Part shown: one piece after another, positions 1 to 9,975 of the stretch
Numbering within the stretch: the first letter of the stretch is position 1
Layout of the letters: each line of letters opens with the position of its first letter
Assembly: GCA_963971225.1 (NCBI GenBank)
Contig: OZ020270.1
Location: 16,107,817 to 16,171,816 of the forward strand
From: Melieria omissa
Lineage: Eukaryota > Arthropoda > Insecta > Diptera > Ulidiidae
Length of the DNA: 64,000 nucleotides
Reading direction: 5' to 3'
Notes under the pieces: model-generated
Databases searched by the model: none
What the model saw: only the letters and a program-made list of their open reading frames with translations
Told to the model about the DNA's origin: nothing
Position numbers and translations under genes: made by a program

Positions 1-2005
1 TGGTTTTCGACGCCCACCACCAAAAAACCAATGGTACGATGAAGAGTGTCGCGCAGCCACTGCAGTGAAGAATGCTGCATACAAGAAGACCCTGCAGTCG
101 GCCGCCACGCGAGCCATGACAGAAAAATACCGGGAGGAGAGGAAGAAAGAGAGGTGCCATTTTAGACGCAAGAAACGGGAGCAAGAAAGGCGCGAGCGTG
201 AGGAAATCGAGTAGTGCAGGAGCAGGAATGACGCCCGAAAATTCTTCCAAAAAGTTAAGCGTCTCACGGAAGGATTTAAGCCCGGGGCATCCTCTTGCAG
301 AGACGAAAACGGGGATCTGGTTACGGATGCGCAGGGTGTGCTGAAGTTGTGGAAGGAGCACTTCACCAAGCTGCACGCAGGCGACGAAAGGAACAATACC
401 GCCAGTGGTAAAGATGTCCAGATGGCACCAATCGACGACGGTGTGGATGTGCCACCGCCCAGCCATGGCGAGGTCCGGGTCGCTATCCAGCGACTCAAGA
501 ACAACAAAGCTGCAGGACCGGATGGGCTACCAGCTGAATTGTTCAAGGCCGGCGGCGGTGAGCTGATTGGGTGCATGCATCAGCTCATTTGCAAAATATG
601 GCTGGAGGAACGAATGCCCAACGATTGGAACCTCAGTGCCCTTTGTCCTGTGCTGAAGAAAGGCGACCCAACAATATGCGCCAACTACAGGGGTATCAGC
701 CTACTTCCCATTGCATACAAGGTCCTGACGAGCGTATTATGTGAAAGACTAAAGCCACTCGCCAAGGCGCTGATTGGACCTTATCAGTGCGGCTTTAGAC
801 CTGGTAAGTCCACCATCGACCAGATATTCACTCTACGCCAAATCCTGGAGAAGACCCATGAGAACCAAATCGATACACACCATCTCTTCATCGATTACAA
901 GGCAGCATTCGATAGCCCGATAAGAAATCGCCTATATGCCGCATTGTCTGAACTTGGTATCCCTGCAAAGCTCGTTAGACTTTGCAGAGCGACGTTGAGC
1001 AATACGCGCAGCTCCGTCAAGGTTGAAAGTGACCTCTCCGACCCCTTTGATACCGTTCGAGGTTTCAGACAGGGCGATCCTTTGTCCTGCGACCTCTTCA
1101 ACTTCACCATGGAGAGTGTTCTGCGCAAGGCCGGTGTATGTTACATCGTAATGGCACAATTTTCAACAAAAGTGTCCAGCTCCTTGCTTACGCTGATGAT
1201 ATTGATGTCATCGGACGTAACAAGCGAGATGTCACCGCTGCCTTTGCGGCTATCGAAAGAGAATCTGCCAAAATGGGTCTGGTGGTAAATGAGGGCAAGA
1301 CGAAGTATATGCTGTCTACACGCAGGGACTCGCAGGGACTCGCAGCGGCTAGGGTCTCACGTCGAGGCCGACAGGTATGCTTTTGAAGTTGTCAAGGAAT
1401 TCGTCTACCTTGGCACCGCCATCAACAGCAGCAATGATGTCAGTCTGGAGATAAAGCGAAGGATAACTCTTGCCAACAGGTGCTACTACGGTCTCGGTAG
1501 GCAATTGAGAAGTAGAGACCTCTCTCGACCGACAAAACTTTCACTCTATAGGACGCTTATCTTGCCCGTGCTCCTCTATGGCGCTGAAGCATGGACAATG
1601 ACACGAAACGACATAGCGGCCCTTGGAGTGTTCGAGAGGAAGGTGCTTCGCAAAATCTTCGGCCCTGTTCGGGTTGGTGACGACTATCGCATACGAACCA
1701 ATAACGAGCTGTATGAGCTGTATAAGGACATGGACGTAGCGCAGCGAATTAACATCCAGCGGCTACGCTGGCTCGGTCATGTCTGCCGCATGGACGACGA
1801 AGCTCCGGCGAAAAAGGTATTCGATGCGATGGTTGGAGGTCGACGGCGAAGAGGGAGGCCGTGTCTCCGGTGGAAGGACCAAGTGGAAGAGGCCCTGGTA
1901 TCTCTTGGAGTGACCAACTGGAGAAGGCGCGCGCGAAGCAGAGGCGCCAGGAGAGAAGTTTTGCGGCAGGCCGTAACCCGACAACGGGTGGTCATGGCCA
2001 GTTAA
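1..2005 (+). pseudogene. LINE reverse transcriptase pseudogene
   Basis: Reading begins in the linker after the endonuclease (WYDEEC near 35). It has an in-frame TAG at 212-214, then runs open through RT blocks: KAAGPDGLPAEL, NYRGISLL, YQCGFRPGKST, the first catalytic Asp in FIDYKAAFDS, and GFRQGDPLS. Near 1130 the frame changes, so the catalytic YADD (LLAYADDIDVIGR) is read from 1138 in another frame. It changes back near 1340, where a 10-bp tandem duplication lies. The last part (1289-2005) has the conserved LYGAEAW and the GRRRRGRPCLRWKDQ C-terminus. The product would be the RT that primes cDNA on nicked target DNA; this copy cannot make it. Confidence 0.85.
1321..1340 (+). repeat. 10-bp tandem duplication in LINE RT
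   Basis: The 10-bp unit CGCAGGGACT occurs twice in direct succession. A 10-bp gain shifts the frame and lies where the RT reading returns to its original frame. It is a plausible inactivating replication slip. Confidence 0.7.
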
Positions 2006-2018
2006 GTAAGTAAGTAAG
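2003..2018 (+). repeat. (TAAG)4 3' tail of LINE 1
   Basis: Four TAAG units start within the stop codon of the LINE ORF and mark the 3' end of the element. Confidence 0.75.
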
Positions 2019-2149
2019 GGTTCTAACATTGGAACCCGCGCTCTGCTCTCATAGATCACATATGTAGTGAGGCGTTGTTTTACAAGCGAGAATGTAGTTT
2101 TATGTTTTCCACTCTTTGGTTGCGCTCACTGCAGCGAGTGTGCGTGCGT
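2019..2149. other. Short unassigned segment with hairpin and inverted GTTTTACAA motif
   Basis: It holds a small hairpin at 2019-2040 (GGGTTC/GAACCC arms). GTTTTACAA near 2080 recurs inverted near 2148, where homology with the repeat copy at 24 kb begins. No gene is seen. It could be the terminus of the repeat that follows. Confidence 0.35.
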
Positions 2150-2345
2150 TGTAAAACGATTTCTGATTTCTGGCTGGCTTTTGTTCTTCTTCTACAATCC
2201 TACACGGCGCACAGTGGCTCAATTTGTCATTTCAGGTTGCAAAATTAATAACTCCTGAACGAATAGAGATAATTGGAAAATTTTTTTTTGCTGTTGATTA
2301 GAAATTCATCAGGCTATTGTATTTTCAAAAATGAACTAGATCGAG

Positions 2346-2735
2346 TTACAGGGTGCTACGTAATACTTTGTCAAAGTTCGGCTTACTGTAAATAAGAATA
2401 ATGCGAGCAACAATGATAAGTTTCAGTTGCAAAATTAATGAAAATGCATTAAAAAAGATGAAAAGTAATAAGAAATTTAAGAAATAAACTGAAAGAGTCA
2501 AATTTAAAGATAAAAGTGCATAAATTTTGCTTTCAAAATGAGAACCAGAATTCGAAAAATATACAAAAAAATTAAATTTTTCTTTGGACAATCCTAAGTT
2601 TAAAAACAATGCTAAAGCTTCATTAGGACTATATTTGATCGGTAGCACATTGGGTGGCGTGGGAATACTGCTTTTTATTCTTTTAACGTGACCCGGGCTT
2701 GCTGGTAAAACTGCTTTCACTATAACGCCTTTCAT
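2346..2735 (-). pseudogene. Conserved repeat-borne ORF remnant (VLPASPGHVKRI)
   Basis: A 129-codon open frame on the minus strand starts MKGVIVKAVLPASPG and shares its N-terminal part with the frame at 23495-23680 in the inverted copy (VLPASPGRVKRIKNSIPTPP). Differences between copies keep this part readable, so it may once have been coding. It follows, in element orientation, another remnant ending AAKGRPKK. I do not recognise a named family. The second half is AT-rich and may be non-coding. Confidence 0.4.
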
Positions 2736-2834
2736 TTTCTCCTGATCCTTATTTTATTTTATGATCAAAGCTTCTGAAAAGTGGGTGGCAGTTATTTTTC
2801 CCGTTGCCTCCATAAGCTTCCTTTTTTTAGTGAA

Positions 2835-3200
2835 TGACGCACAGTCCTGGGTTGACTTTTTCGGCCTTCCTTTTGCCGCCTTTGATGTCGATGGTTGGTC
2901 ATCGCTTATGCTATATGCATCTCTTGCATCGAAGTATATTATTTTTTCTAACCACTCCTCATTACTCTGGACAAAATGGAATTTGGTACGATTTGCCGCA
3001 ATCCATTTTAAATTGATAGTGCGATAAGTCCTGGATATCTTCTCTTTAACGTAGATGTTTTGGCTACAGGCAAACTTCCTTCCACGTAACCAATTCGACG
3101 TAACCAGAACGAACTACTCCTTTGTCTTCGAAATAGTAAATATTTCAAACAGCTTCGAATTTTTTAAAAACATTTTTGTGCTTCTTCTTCGGTTTAGTTG
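2835..3200 (-). pseudogene. Remnant ORF with GRPKK basic motif
   Basis: In minus orientation the sequence reads as a basic protein segment with a lysine-rich start, a KISRTYR block, IAANRTKF, NEEWLEK and a SKAAKGRPKK end. The copy at 23030-23377 has the same blocks. The arrangement (a WL motif, then GRP plus basic residues) recalls the N-terminal part of a large uncharacterised arthropod repeat-encoded protein family. That is recall, not a search result. Stops and indels break the frame in both copies. Confidence 0.4.
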
Positions 3201-3374
3201 CAGTGGCGGAGTTGAAGTGAAGTTTAGTTTAAATTAACTTCGAAACTAACTTTACTTACATTCAAATAGCAGGCACTAAGCTTTTAGTAATAGCAGGTAC
3301 CTGCAGTTCTTAGGTTTTTACCCGTTGTGAGATTTTTGAACAGCCCAGACATATAAGTGGGTTTTAGGCAATGC

Positions 3375-3444
3375 ATCTGGTATCACTATGCACCAACATG
3401 GTCTATGTGAGACCCCCCCGTGGGTCAGCCAGCCTAACCTAACC
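3375..3444 (+). repeat. 70-bp SINE-like retroposon ending in CCTAACCTAACC
   Basis: An extra 70 bp is present here relative to the inverted copy at 22.8 kb. It is flanked by a perfect 12-bp direct repeat, TTTAGGCAATGC (3363-3374 and 3445-3456), which is absent as a pair in the other copy. The insert ends in two CCTAA-type units and has a C7 run. Long target duplication plus a short tandem tail indicates target-primed retroposition of a small transcript. Confidence 0.7.
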
Positions 3445-3456
3445 TTTAGGCAATGC

Positions 3457-4304
3457 ACATAGATATAAGTCTACTTTTTGTTTTTCAATAACTAATTGTT
3501 TCATTGGCGCGGTTAAACTCTTAGACTAATGGCGACTGACTGAGTTTTGCTCAAATTAAAAAAAAAAATGTATGCCAGGCACAGTGTAAGTATTTTGTTA
3601 AAAACAAAAGCATTGCATCAAAGGATACATGATAGCTGATTGCCGGAAATGAAAGCCAACTTGTTTTTCGTACGTGCGAACTGCGCATCCAGCAAAAGTA
3701 CTCTTTACTTCGAGCTTACAGCAATATACGCCAGAAAAAAAAGTCGACTTAATATGGAGTTGCAAGCTTGTATCACTTCTTAAATGAACCCAAAACCCAA
3801 ATTTGCATGCCCTGGCAACGATTATAATCCCGTGTAATTGATTAACTATCAAAATCTTGACGAACTTGTTCGAACGCACGCACCCGAAAGCACAAAATTG
3901 CGCGAGGTGGCCACAGAAAAATCGCTGTAAAATCCAGTCGGGCAAAATCGGGCACCCGATCTCTTCAGGGCAGTACTCACAGAAGACTAGTGAACAATTT
4001 TCCCAAAGACGGAACCGTGGCACTTATGGCCTTTTTTTTTAAACTCTATCGAAAGTTCAAAAAGTGTGATAAAAACAGTGCTTCAAGTGAGTGGCTATGA
4101 AAAGACAACAACAACAACCAACTTTTTTTTCTATATTTAATTATTTACTACAAATGCCTTCGTTTACGATGCCGGTGCAAAAAGTTTTAATTAATTTGCT
4201 CCTTTCCGTATTTTAAAACTTCAGCTTTGCCGAAAAAGTGCAAATTGCTGATATTATTTCACACTCTAAAAATTGCTCAACTTTGACGGGCTCTACAAGC
4301 AAAA
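3457..4304. other. Non-coding part of repeat copy 1
   Basis: The sequence aligns to 21890-22620 of the inverted copy. Open frames exist on both strands here and in the partner, so I do not call a gene. Confidence 0.4.
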
Positions 4305-4526
4305 CTATTTGTCCAATTTAGTTAAGGTTTTCGGATTTCTTAAGTCCAAACATTTATCTATCGGACAAGTATAACAGTTTCCCCCAAATCGAACATGACA
4401 AAATCGACTTTTGCAACCTACGCCGGCAGAATCAGCCACTGTGCGGCGTCGCACATTGCTCATGAACTTATTGCAGACTGTTGTGTGCGCAAAATCATAG
4501 AAAAGAAAATAAAATATGGTTGGCAT
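4305..4526 (-). CDS. Cysteine-rich hypothetical ORF in repeat copy 1
   Basis: This is a 73-codon frame. Its C-terminal half has closely spaced cysteines (GCKSRFCHVRFGG, then CYTCPIDKC) and ends LTKLDK. The inverted copy at 21057-21165 preserves GCK, CHVRFGGN, CYTCPIDKC and the stop, while the DNA upstream is deleted there. Six cysteines suggest a small metal-binding module. In element orientation it lies at the 5' side. I do not recognise the family, and coding is uncertain. Confidence 0.35.
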   Translation of the reverse strand: MPTIFYFLFYDFAHTTVCNKFMSNVRRRTVADSAGVGCKSRFCHVRFGGNCYTCPIDKCLDLRNPKTLTKLDK

Positions 4527-4540
4527 GACGACTTATATGG

Positions 4541-5039
4541 TCGGTACAAATAAAGTTCCTAACGAACTTATCAAAAAAGTAGACCTAATATTTGATTGCA
4601 TGAATAGGACAATCGGATAATTGCTTTAGATCGGCTTTACAATTGAATAATGAGTCGTACAAATTTATAAAGATTTTTTTCATTATTTGAAAGATGAAGA
4701 TAACGATTTTTATTTTTAGAACTTAAATCTGTTTTTTAATCACTGATAAAATTAAGCAATAACTTAAATGTTTTATAACAAAAAAGTTGTTTAACCAAGA
4801 TAAACTAGAAAATACTTTTGCAATTTTGGAACAAAATTCAAGTAGTACTCGGTCAAGTGTAACAACTAATTTCGAAGATACACAGGATTCTATGAATCAA
4901 ATCCTATTACATGCTGAGACAGACGAAACTGTATTTTTTATTATTTTATTTCAGCAGTAATTACAACAATTGTTACAACAAATTATTTTGTAGATAAAAA
5001 CTTCGACAATCGAGTAAAAAATTAGCATGGATAATAATT
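4541..5039. other. AT-rich stretch without gene
   Basis: Low-complexity AT-rich DNA. I see no ORF, structural RNA or repeat boundary that I can support. Confidence 0.6.
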
Positions 5040-6572
5040 GTGAAACATTTTCCATACAAATTATCAATCGGGTACAGACTTTTGCTACCTATAGTCGCTG
5101 TATCATCGTTGTTTGCTAGTCGCCAGATAAAACTATTACATACCGACAATTGTATCGAACAGATCTGTGTTGCTGTTAGTACAGGGCAGGCTGAAGAGAG
5201 CAATGTTAATGAGATATGTTTTATTGTTAGTTATGTGCCTCCTGGCAGTGCTTACGATGTCTATAAGCTTCATACTGAAAATATTAGCTATGTATGTAAT
5301 ACCCTTCAATCTTATCAATCTCCTTGTGTTATGGGAGAGTTCAACTTAAGTTCTATTCAGTGGGTATTCAGCACGGAAGATCAGTTTTTAATACCTTTTA
5401 ATATTAAAGGCGATCATGAATCTTTGCTTTGTGACACACTATATTCGTTCGGCCTATTTCAATTAAACGATGTCGTAAATGATCTCAATAGAATCTTAGA
5501 CCTAATTTTCGTAAGTAATGATCTCGTCGTTCATGTTAATAAGCACGATGTGCCTTTAACTCGTGAATCGGTTCATCATAAATCAATTGCTGTACATTTT
5601 TCTTTTTTTGATTTCAGTGGTAATTCTTATGAATCGGAATGCTTCTTTAACTTCTCTGACGCGAACTACGGCGCTCTTAATCAATTTTTTGACTCGATAA
5701 GTTGGGACAGAATATTTCATTCCATGGACCTCTCAGACATGTATTTAACTTTTAAGAAGGCTGTGGATGAAGGACTACAACTTTTCGTACCAAAACGTGT
5801 AAAGAGAAGGTCTTTTAATCTTCCCTGGTTTAACAAAAAAGCAATTAAACTAAAGAATTTGCGCAACAAGGCACATAAAAAGTACAAAAGCACACGCTCT
5901 TATGCTGACGAATTGGTTTTCAGTCGCCGTAGAAGAGAGTTTGAGTGCTTAACCAAGTTCCTATATAGGAAGTACATTAATTCTCTTGAAGCGGATATAA
6001 AAGCTAATCCGAAATCATTCTGGGTTTTTTATAACTCCAAGCGAAAAATCAATGGAATCCCGATATCAATTGAGTTCAAAGGATCAGTCGCCACTTCGCC
6101 CCAAAATACTTGCGAGCTATTCGCGCACTTTTTCGGGTCAATGTTTGATAGTTTTAACAATAACCAGATTTCTAACGATCTCTCTATGCTATCGCAAGTC
6201 GTTGACATTGGACGAATGACGGTTACTGAAGAGCAAGTCTTTAAATCCCTGGTAACTTTAGATGCTTCAAAAGGTGCAGGATATGATCTATTACCCCCTA
6301 TTTTCCTAAAAAACTGTGCAAGCTCGCTCCACGTTCCTCTCACGTTAATTTTTAATGCATCACTTAACTCCGGCTGCGTACTCGACGAGTGGAAGACTGC
6401 ATTTATTTCTCCAATCTATAAGTCTGGACTCAGAAATTCAGTCGAAAACTACAGACCGATCGCAAAGATTTCCATTATCCCAAAACTATTGGATAAAATG
6501 GTTAATGAAACGCTATTACATGCTTTCAAGAATCATATCGTAACTCAACAACATGGGTTTTTTCCCGGGTAG
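5040..6572 (+). pseudogene. LINE ORF2, endonuclease remnant to RT start
   Basis: This is a 510-codon frame. Residues from about 15 to 240 match the later part of an apurinic-type endonuclease (FASRQIKLL, VSYVPPGSA, MGEFNLSSI, LDLIFVSNDL). The rest is the linker and RT N-terminus (SKGAGYDLLPPIFL, ENYRPIAKISIIPKLLDK). The endonuclease start is missing, so the ATG at 5040 is only the first Met of a truncated copy. The frame ends at a run of T followed by CCCGGGTAG, where the reading continues one frame over. Confidence 0.85.
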
Positions 6573-7146
6573 GTCCACCTGCACAAACCTGGCTATATTT
6601 ACAAATTTCGTTACCAATAAAGTTGAAAATGGGGTTCAAGTTGACGCTCTGTACACTGACTTCGTAAAGGCCTTCGATAGCTTGAATCATAGTCTGCTTC
6701 TTTTTAAGTTAGAAAAGCTTGGCATTCACGCTAGCGCCTTAAAATGGCTGGATTCCTACTTAACAAATAGAAAACTAATCGTAAAGGTTGGCCAGAGTTA
6801 TTCTAAACCAATTGCTGTTACATCGGGGGTTCCCCAGGGAAGTCATCTTGGCCCCCTGCTTTTCTCCATTTTCATCAATGATATCGTACTAGTCTTAAAA
6901 TCTTGTCAGTGTTTAATGTACGCTGACGACTTAAAACTTTACCTCGCTATTCGGAATCGTGGTGATTGTCTCGCAATGCAACAGGACATACACTTCTTGA
7001 TATCCTGGTGTGACCGAAATGGTTTGCGGCTGAATTTCGCAAAATGCAGTACGATTTCCTTCTCACGGAATAACAGCCCATTAATCCATGACTACACATA
7101 CAACGATGTTGACGCTTTTTCCCGCAAGACCGTTGTGACGGATTTA

Positions 7147-7926
7147 GGGCCGTTTTCTCATCTTCCCGTTAACTTTAAAGTTCACTTTAACGGCCGGATA
7201 AACGCATTTTCGTTTTCTCATCTGCCCGTTAAGCTATCCTCCCGATAAAATTTACCGGGAGGATTGAGTGCCTGTTAAATTTTAAAGTGAACTTTAAGTG
7301 GAAGTGGTGCCACGTACATGCATATGTTTGTTTACAAACAAAAAACAGCTGATAATGAAATTACAATTTGAAATGAAATTTGAATTTGAGATCTTTCGGT
7401 ATGGAAAATAGGCGTGTTTCTTAAATTCATGCACTGGAAGACGCCTTTGAAGGTACGGAGTCGCAAAATGCGGCAAATATAACATATAACAGCCAATTGG
7501 ACTATTTCACTGTTTTGCACTGCTGACATGTCCAATCGCTGCTGGGCCGCCACCTGTGCGATACGTCTCGCTCTTCTGCGCTGCAAGTTCCAGCTTGGAC
7601 CTACGCTTCAAGTTGTCAAACTTGTCCCTCAACGATTTCCAACGCCGGGACACGCCCCATTTGGCAGTAAAAGCATCAACAAGATTTTGCCAGGCAAAAT
7701 GTTTATTTTTTCCTTCAAAATTAATTATAATTTTTCACAAACAGCTGATTGCGCCGCCAAGTGCTGCCCATCGTAGACCAGTGTTGCCAAAAAATCAGAC
7801 TTGTTAAATTTTTATTTATCAGGAAGATGAGAAAACGAAAATATTTACCGGGCACTTTAAAGTGACCTTTAGCTAAAGTTCACTTTAGCTACAGGTCACT
7901 TTAACGGGAAGATGAGAAAACGGCCC
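7147..7926. mobile_element. PIF/Harbinger-like non-autonomous element, TSD TTA
   Basis: A 780-bp insertion with perfect terminal inverted repeats (TIRs) of about 26 bp beginning GGGCCGTTTTCTCATC, flanked by TTA at 7144-7146 and 7927-7929. The TTA duplication and GGG start fit PIF/Harbinger. Near both ends the sequence CGTTTTCTCATCT.CCCGTTAA recurs, as do AAAGTTCACTTTA-type motifs, giving a nested subterminal repeat structure. It lacks a DDE transposase but retains a fragment of the Myb/SANT-like second gene. Confidence 0.85.
7532..7704 (-). pseudogene. Myb/SANT-like domain fragment of Harbinger second ORF
   Basis: The minus strand reads without stops through AWQNLVDAFTAKWGVSR, then RRWKSLRDKFDNLKRRS and a TGGGPAA end. 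This is the typical layout of the Myb/SANT-like (MADF/trihelix-type) DNA-binding protein encoded next to the Harbinger transposase: W-spaced helices, LRDKWDNLKRR, then TGGGP. About 58 residues remain and no start codon is visible. It independently supports the superfamily assigned from TSD and termini. Confidence 0.75.
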
Positions 7927-8247
7927 TTAGGAGTTTACCTTGACTCTAAGCTCAAGTTCGATTTCCACAGGGAATATGTGGTATCCTCAGCCAACTCTAA
8001 ACTTGGTTTTTTAAAACGCAATTCCAAAGACTTCCTTGACCCGCTCACTTTGAAAAGTCTGTTTACGTGTTTGGTTAGATCAGTGTTGGAATATGCGTGC
8101 ATTATATGGGACCCAAATTTTGAAGCTGACTCTAAAAGACTGGAAAGGGTCCAAAGGCGTTTCACTAAGTTCGCTCTTCGACGTCTGTACCCATCCATGC
8201 CGCCTTATGAACTCAGATGTAGAATTCTAAATCTGCAGGACCTCACG

Positions 8248-8726
8248 CAGCGCCGTAGCGAGGGTCTCGGGGACCCTTGTGCAAGATTTCGTAAGGGGCC
8301 CTTGAAAATGAATTTCTAAAAAAAAAAAAAAGTGATTTCGAAGCCTTTTCGAAGTCCATTAAAAAAAGGGTTCAAAGGTCGTGAGAAATTGAAAACAGCA
8401 TTATACTTTGGTTTAAACAATTTCTTTATTTCTCATATGTGTGCACATACTATTGCACTATATTCTGTATTAGGTAGATATTTTTACAGCCAAATATTCT
8501 AGACTGCACGTAATTATTTGTAACTTACAAATAACGAAATCACAGAAACATCACTCATGAAAATATACTGTTCCTGCACATTAGGTGTCTCCTCAGTCTC
8601 TTGCGTTTACTTATTTCTCTAAAATGACTTTTTTCTCGATTTCATGGCGGCGAAATCTTCGGGGGCCCCTCAGGGCCGGGGGCCCTGGTGCGCCGCACCG
8701 CCTGCACATGCCTAGTTACGGCGCTG
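8248..8726. mobile_element. hAT non-autonomous element, TSD ACCTCACG
   Basis: A 479-bp insertion with TIRs CAGCGCCGTA and its inverse TACGGCGCTG, flanked by the 8-bp duplication ACCTCACG (8240-8247 and 8727-8734). An 8-bp TSD with CAG...CTG ends is the hAT signature. No transposase is encoded. The interior has an A14 run near 8320. Confidence 0.9.
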
Positions 8727-8963
8727 ACCTCACGAGTAGGAGAAAGATGTATGGGATCCTGTTCATCAAGGATATATACGATAGCAAGATAGACTCGCCA
8801 GAGCTACTGACGCTTTTACCTTTTTATGTGCCGGGTCGGTGCTTAAGAGAAAGATATATTTTTTATAATACGGTCCATAGAACAAAATATGGTGAGAATG
8901 AACCGATTCACAAATTTACATCTTTGTGTAACACTTTTTGCAATAATGTCGATTTTGACTTAA

Positions 8964-9714
8964 GGGGAGGTTCTCCTCTTTTCGGCCGAAAATAAAGCGA
9001 AATTCTTTCATTTACTGTCGGATAATGAAACGACTCACGAATAGACGGTTTTGATGATTTATTAAGCCATCTTTCTAAAATACAAGAAAAAAATTTTTTT
9101 TTACAAAATCCAATATGGCGGCCCAAAAATGGCGGGTCTTGTCAACCTCTGCAAGCGAGACATTGTTCGGAAACGTCAAGGCTGTAGCCACTTGTAGTGA
9201 ACTGAAATCAAAAATTTTTTTTTTATAGTAAAGAATATTAAATTCCCTATGACTTATACCTATTTTTGAATAATTTTTATAAAAAATCATCTAATTTATG
9301 CATAATCATAGAAAAAGTTCAATTTTTACCATCTTTTTTTCGACTTTTCTTTTGTTAAAAGACTATTATTACACATTTGTTTATATTTGTTTTAGGTATA
9401 AGTCATATAAAAAATCATACCCTTTAAGAAATGCTATAGATGAAGTAACTCGGATAAGTAGATCATGAGTTACGCTTGACGTTAGGATGAAAAAAATGGT
9501 TTTGAGATAAACGCGTTTAAAGTCTTTGGCCGCGCAGTAAAATAGCACCAGAGCGTTCCTCCGCGCGCGAAAGTTCGACGCATCAGAGACGCTCCTATGC
9601 GATAAATATGCTGCGGATCGAAAAATCCTTTTGCACACATATTCTCGACATTCATACCTTTCATTTCATAAAAAAAAAATTGATTTTTTGAAAAAAAAAG
9701 AGGAGAACCTCCCC
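8964..9714. mobile_element. TTAA-target non-autonomous DNA transposon
   Basis: A 751-bp insertion with perfect 19-bp TIRs (GGGGAGGTTCTCCTCTTTT) flanked by TTAA at 8960-8963 and 9715-9718. TTAA targeting is used by piggyBac and Kolobok-type elements. GGGG termini are not the usual piggyBac CCY, so the superfamily is left open. No transposase frame is seen. Confidence 0.85.
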
Positions 9715-9830
9715 TTAAGTCGAGAGCTTTTAAAGAAAAAACTGTGCGAATTGTTATATTACATTTAAGTTGTTATTTGATTTAAGTTGTAAGTTATTTG
9801 TAGTCCGTGAGGGCTAAGCCCGGTAGACGA

Positions 9831-9854
9831 ATAAATAAATAAAATAAATAAATA
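9831..9854 (+). repeat. AATA-type 3' tail of LINE 2
   Basis: Tandem ATAA/AATA units follow a GC-rich 3' UTR end and mark the 3' end of the LINE. Confidence 0.7.
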
Positions 9855-9975
9855 TTTGCTCCTACAGATTTCCAGACAATGCTGTGACAGTAAATTAAAA
9901 AAAGGAAGTTCCAAACGACGATAAAAAAACAGCAAAAGAAGAGCTGTTTACATTTTTTTCGAGCTGTGTAGCAAA

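Larger units (their letters stand above)
1..2018 (+). mobile_element. Non-LTR retrotransposon 1 (RTE-like), 5' end outside window
   Basis: The segment encodes the region after the endonuclease, a reverse transcriptase and a C-terminal domain of a LINE. It ends in a short tandem tail, (TAAG)4, fused to the stop codon. Tandem tails and a basic C-terminus of the GRRRRGRP type fit RTE-like elements, but I cannot fix the clade by eye. The 5' part, including most of the endonuclease, lies outside the window. The copy is dead: one early stop and two frame changes. Confidence 0.85.
2150..4540 (-). mobile_element. Unclassified DNA-type interspersed repeat, copy 1
   Basis: The segment matches about 21030-24030 in opposite orientation over most of its length, with indels and insertions. 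Matching landmarks include the block near 2170-2230 and 23935-24005, the ORF remnants at 2346-2735 and 23495-23680, and the cysteine-rich block at 4305-4430 and 21057-21180. Terminal inverted repeats are not obvious. I place it as a decayed DNA transposon or another dispersed repeat with coding capacity. The class is unknown. Confidence 0.6.
6553..9768 (+). pseudogene. LINE ORF2, RT core and C-terminus (split by insertions)
   Basis: Continuing after the frameshift near 6560, the protein has FPGRSTCTNL, the catalytic Asp in LYTDFVKAFDSLNHS, TSGVPQGSHLGPLLFSIF and the catalytic CLMYADDLKLY. It is cut after VVTDL at 7146 and resumes at 7927 with GVYLDSKLKF. It is cut again after LQDL at 8247 and resumes at 8735 with RRKMYGILF. 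The third cut is after VDFDL at 8963; it resumes at 9715 and stops at 9766-9768. Pieces on both sides of each insertion stay in register, so the insertions came after, or with little, other decay. Confidence 0.85.
5040..9854 (+). mobile_element. Jockey/CR1-like LINE interrupted by three DNA transposons
   Basis: A 5'-truncated LINE encodes part of the endonuclease, then RT and a C-terminal domain, and ends in a 3' UTR with an AATAAATAAATA tail. The reading is interrupted at 7147-7926, 8248-8726 and 8964-9714. Removing one copy of each TSD (TTA, ACCTCACG, TTAA) leaves one contiguous LINE sequence. The gene therefore acts as an in-frame ruler that confirms all three insertions. Confidence 0.9.

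Noticed and set aside
63..337. Possible separate gene before the LINE RT frame
   Set aside because: Reads in the same frame as the RT after one TAG and matches the endonuclease-RT linker.
3598..4023. 141-codon minus ORF also seen at 22111-22410
   Set aside because: Both copies derive from one repeat and the opposite strand is equally open there; no codon-level evidence of coding.
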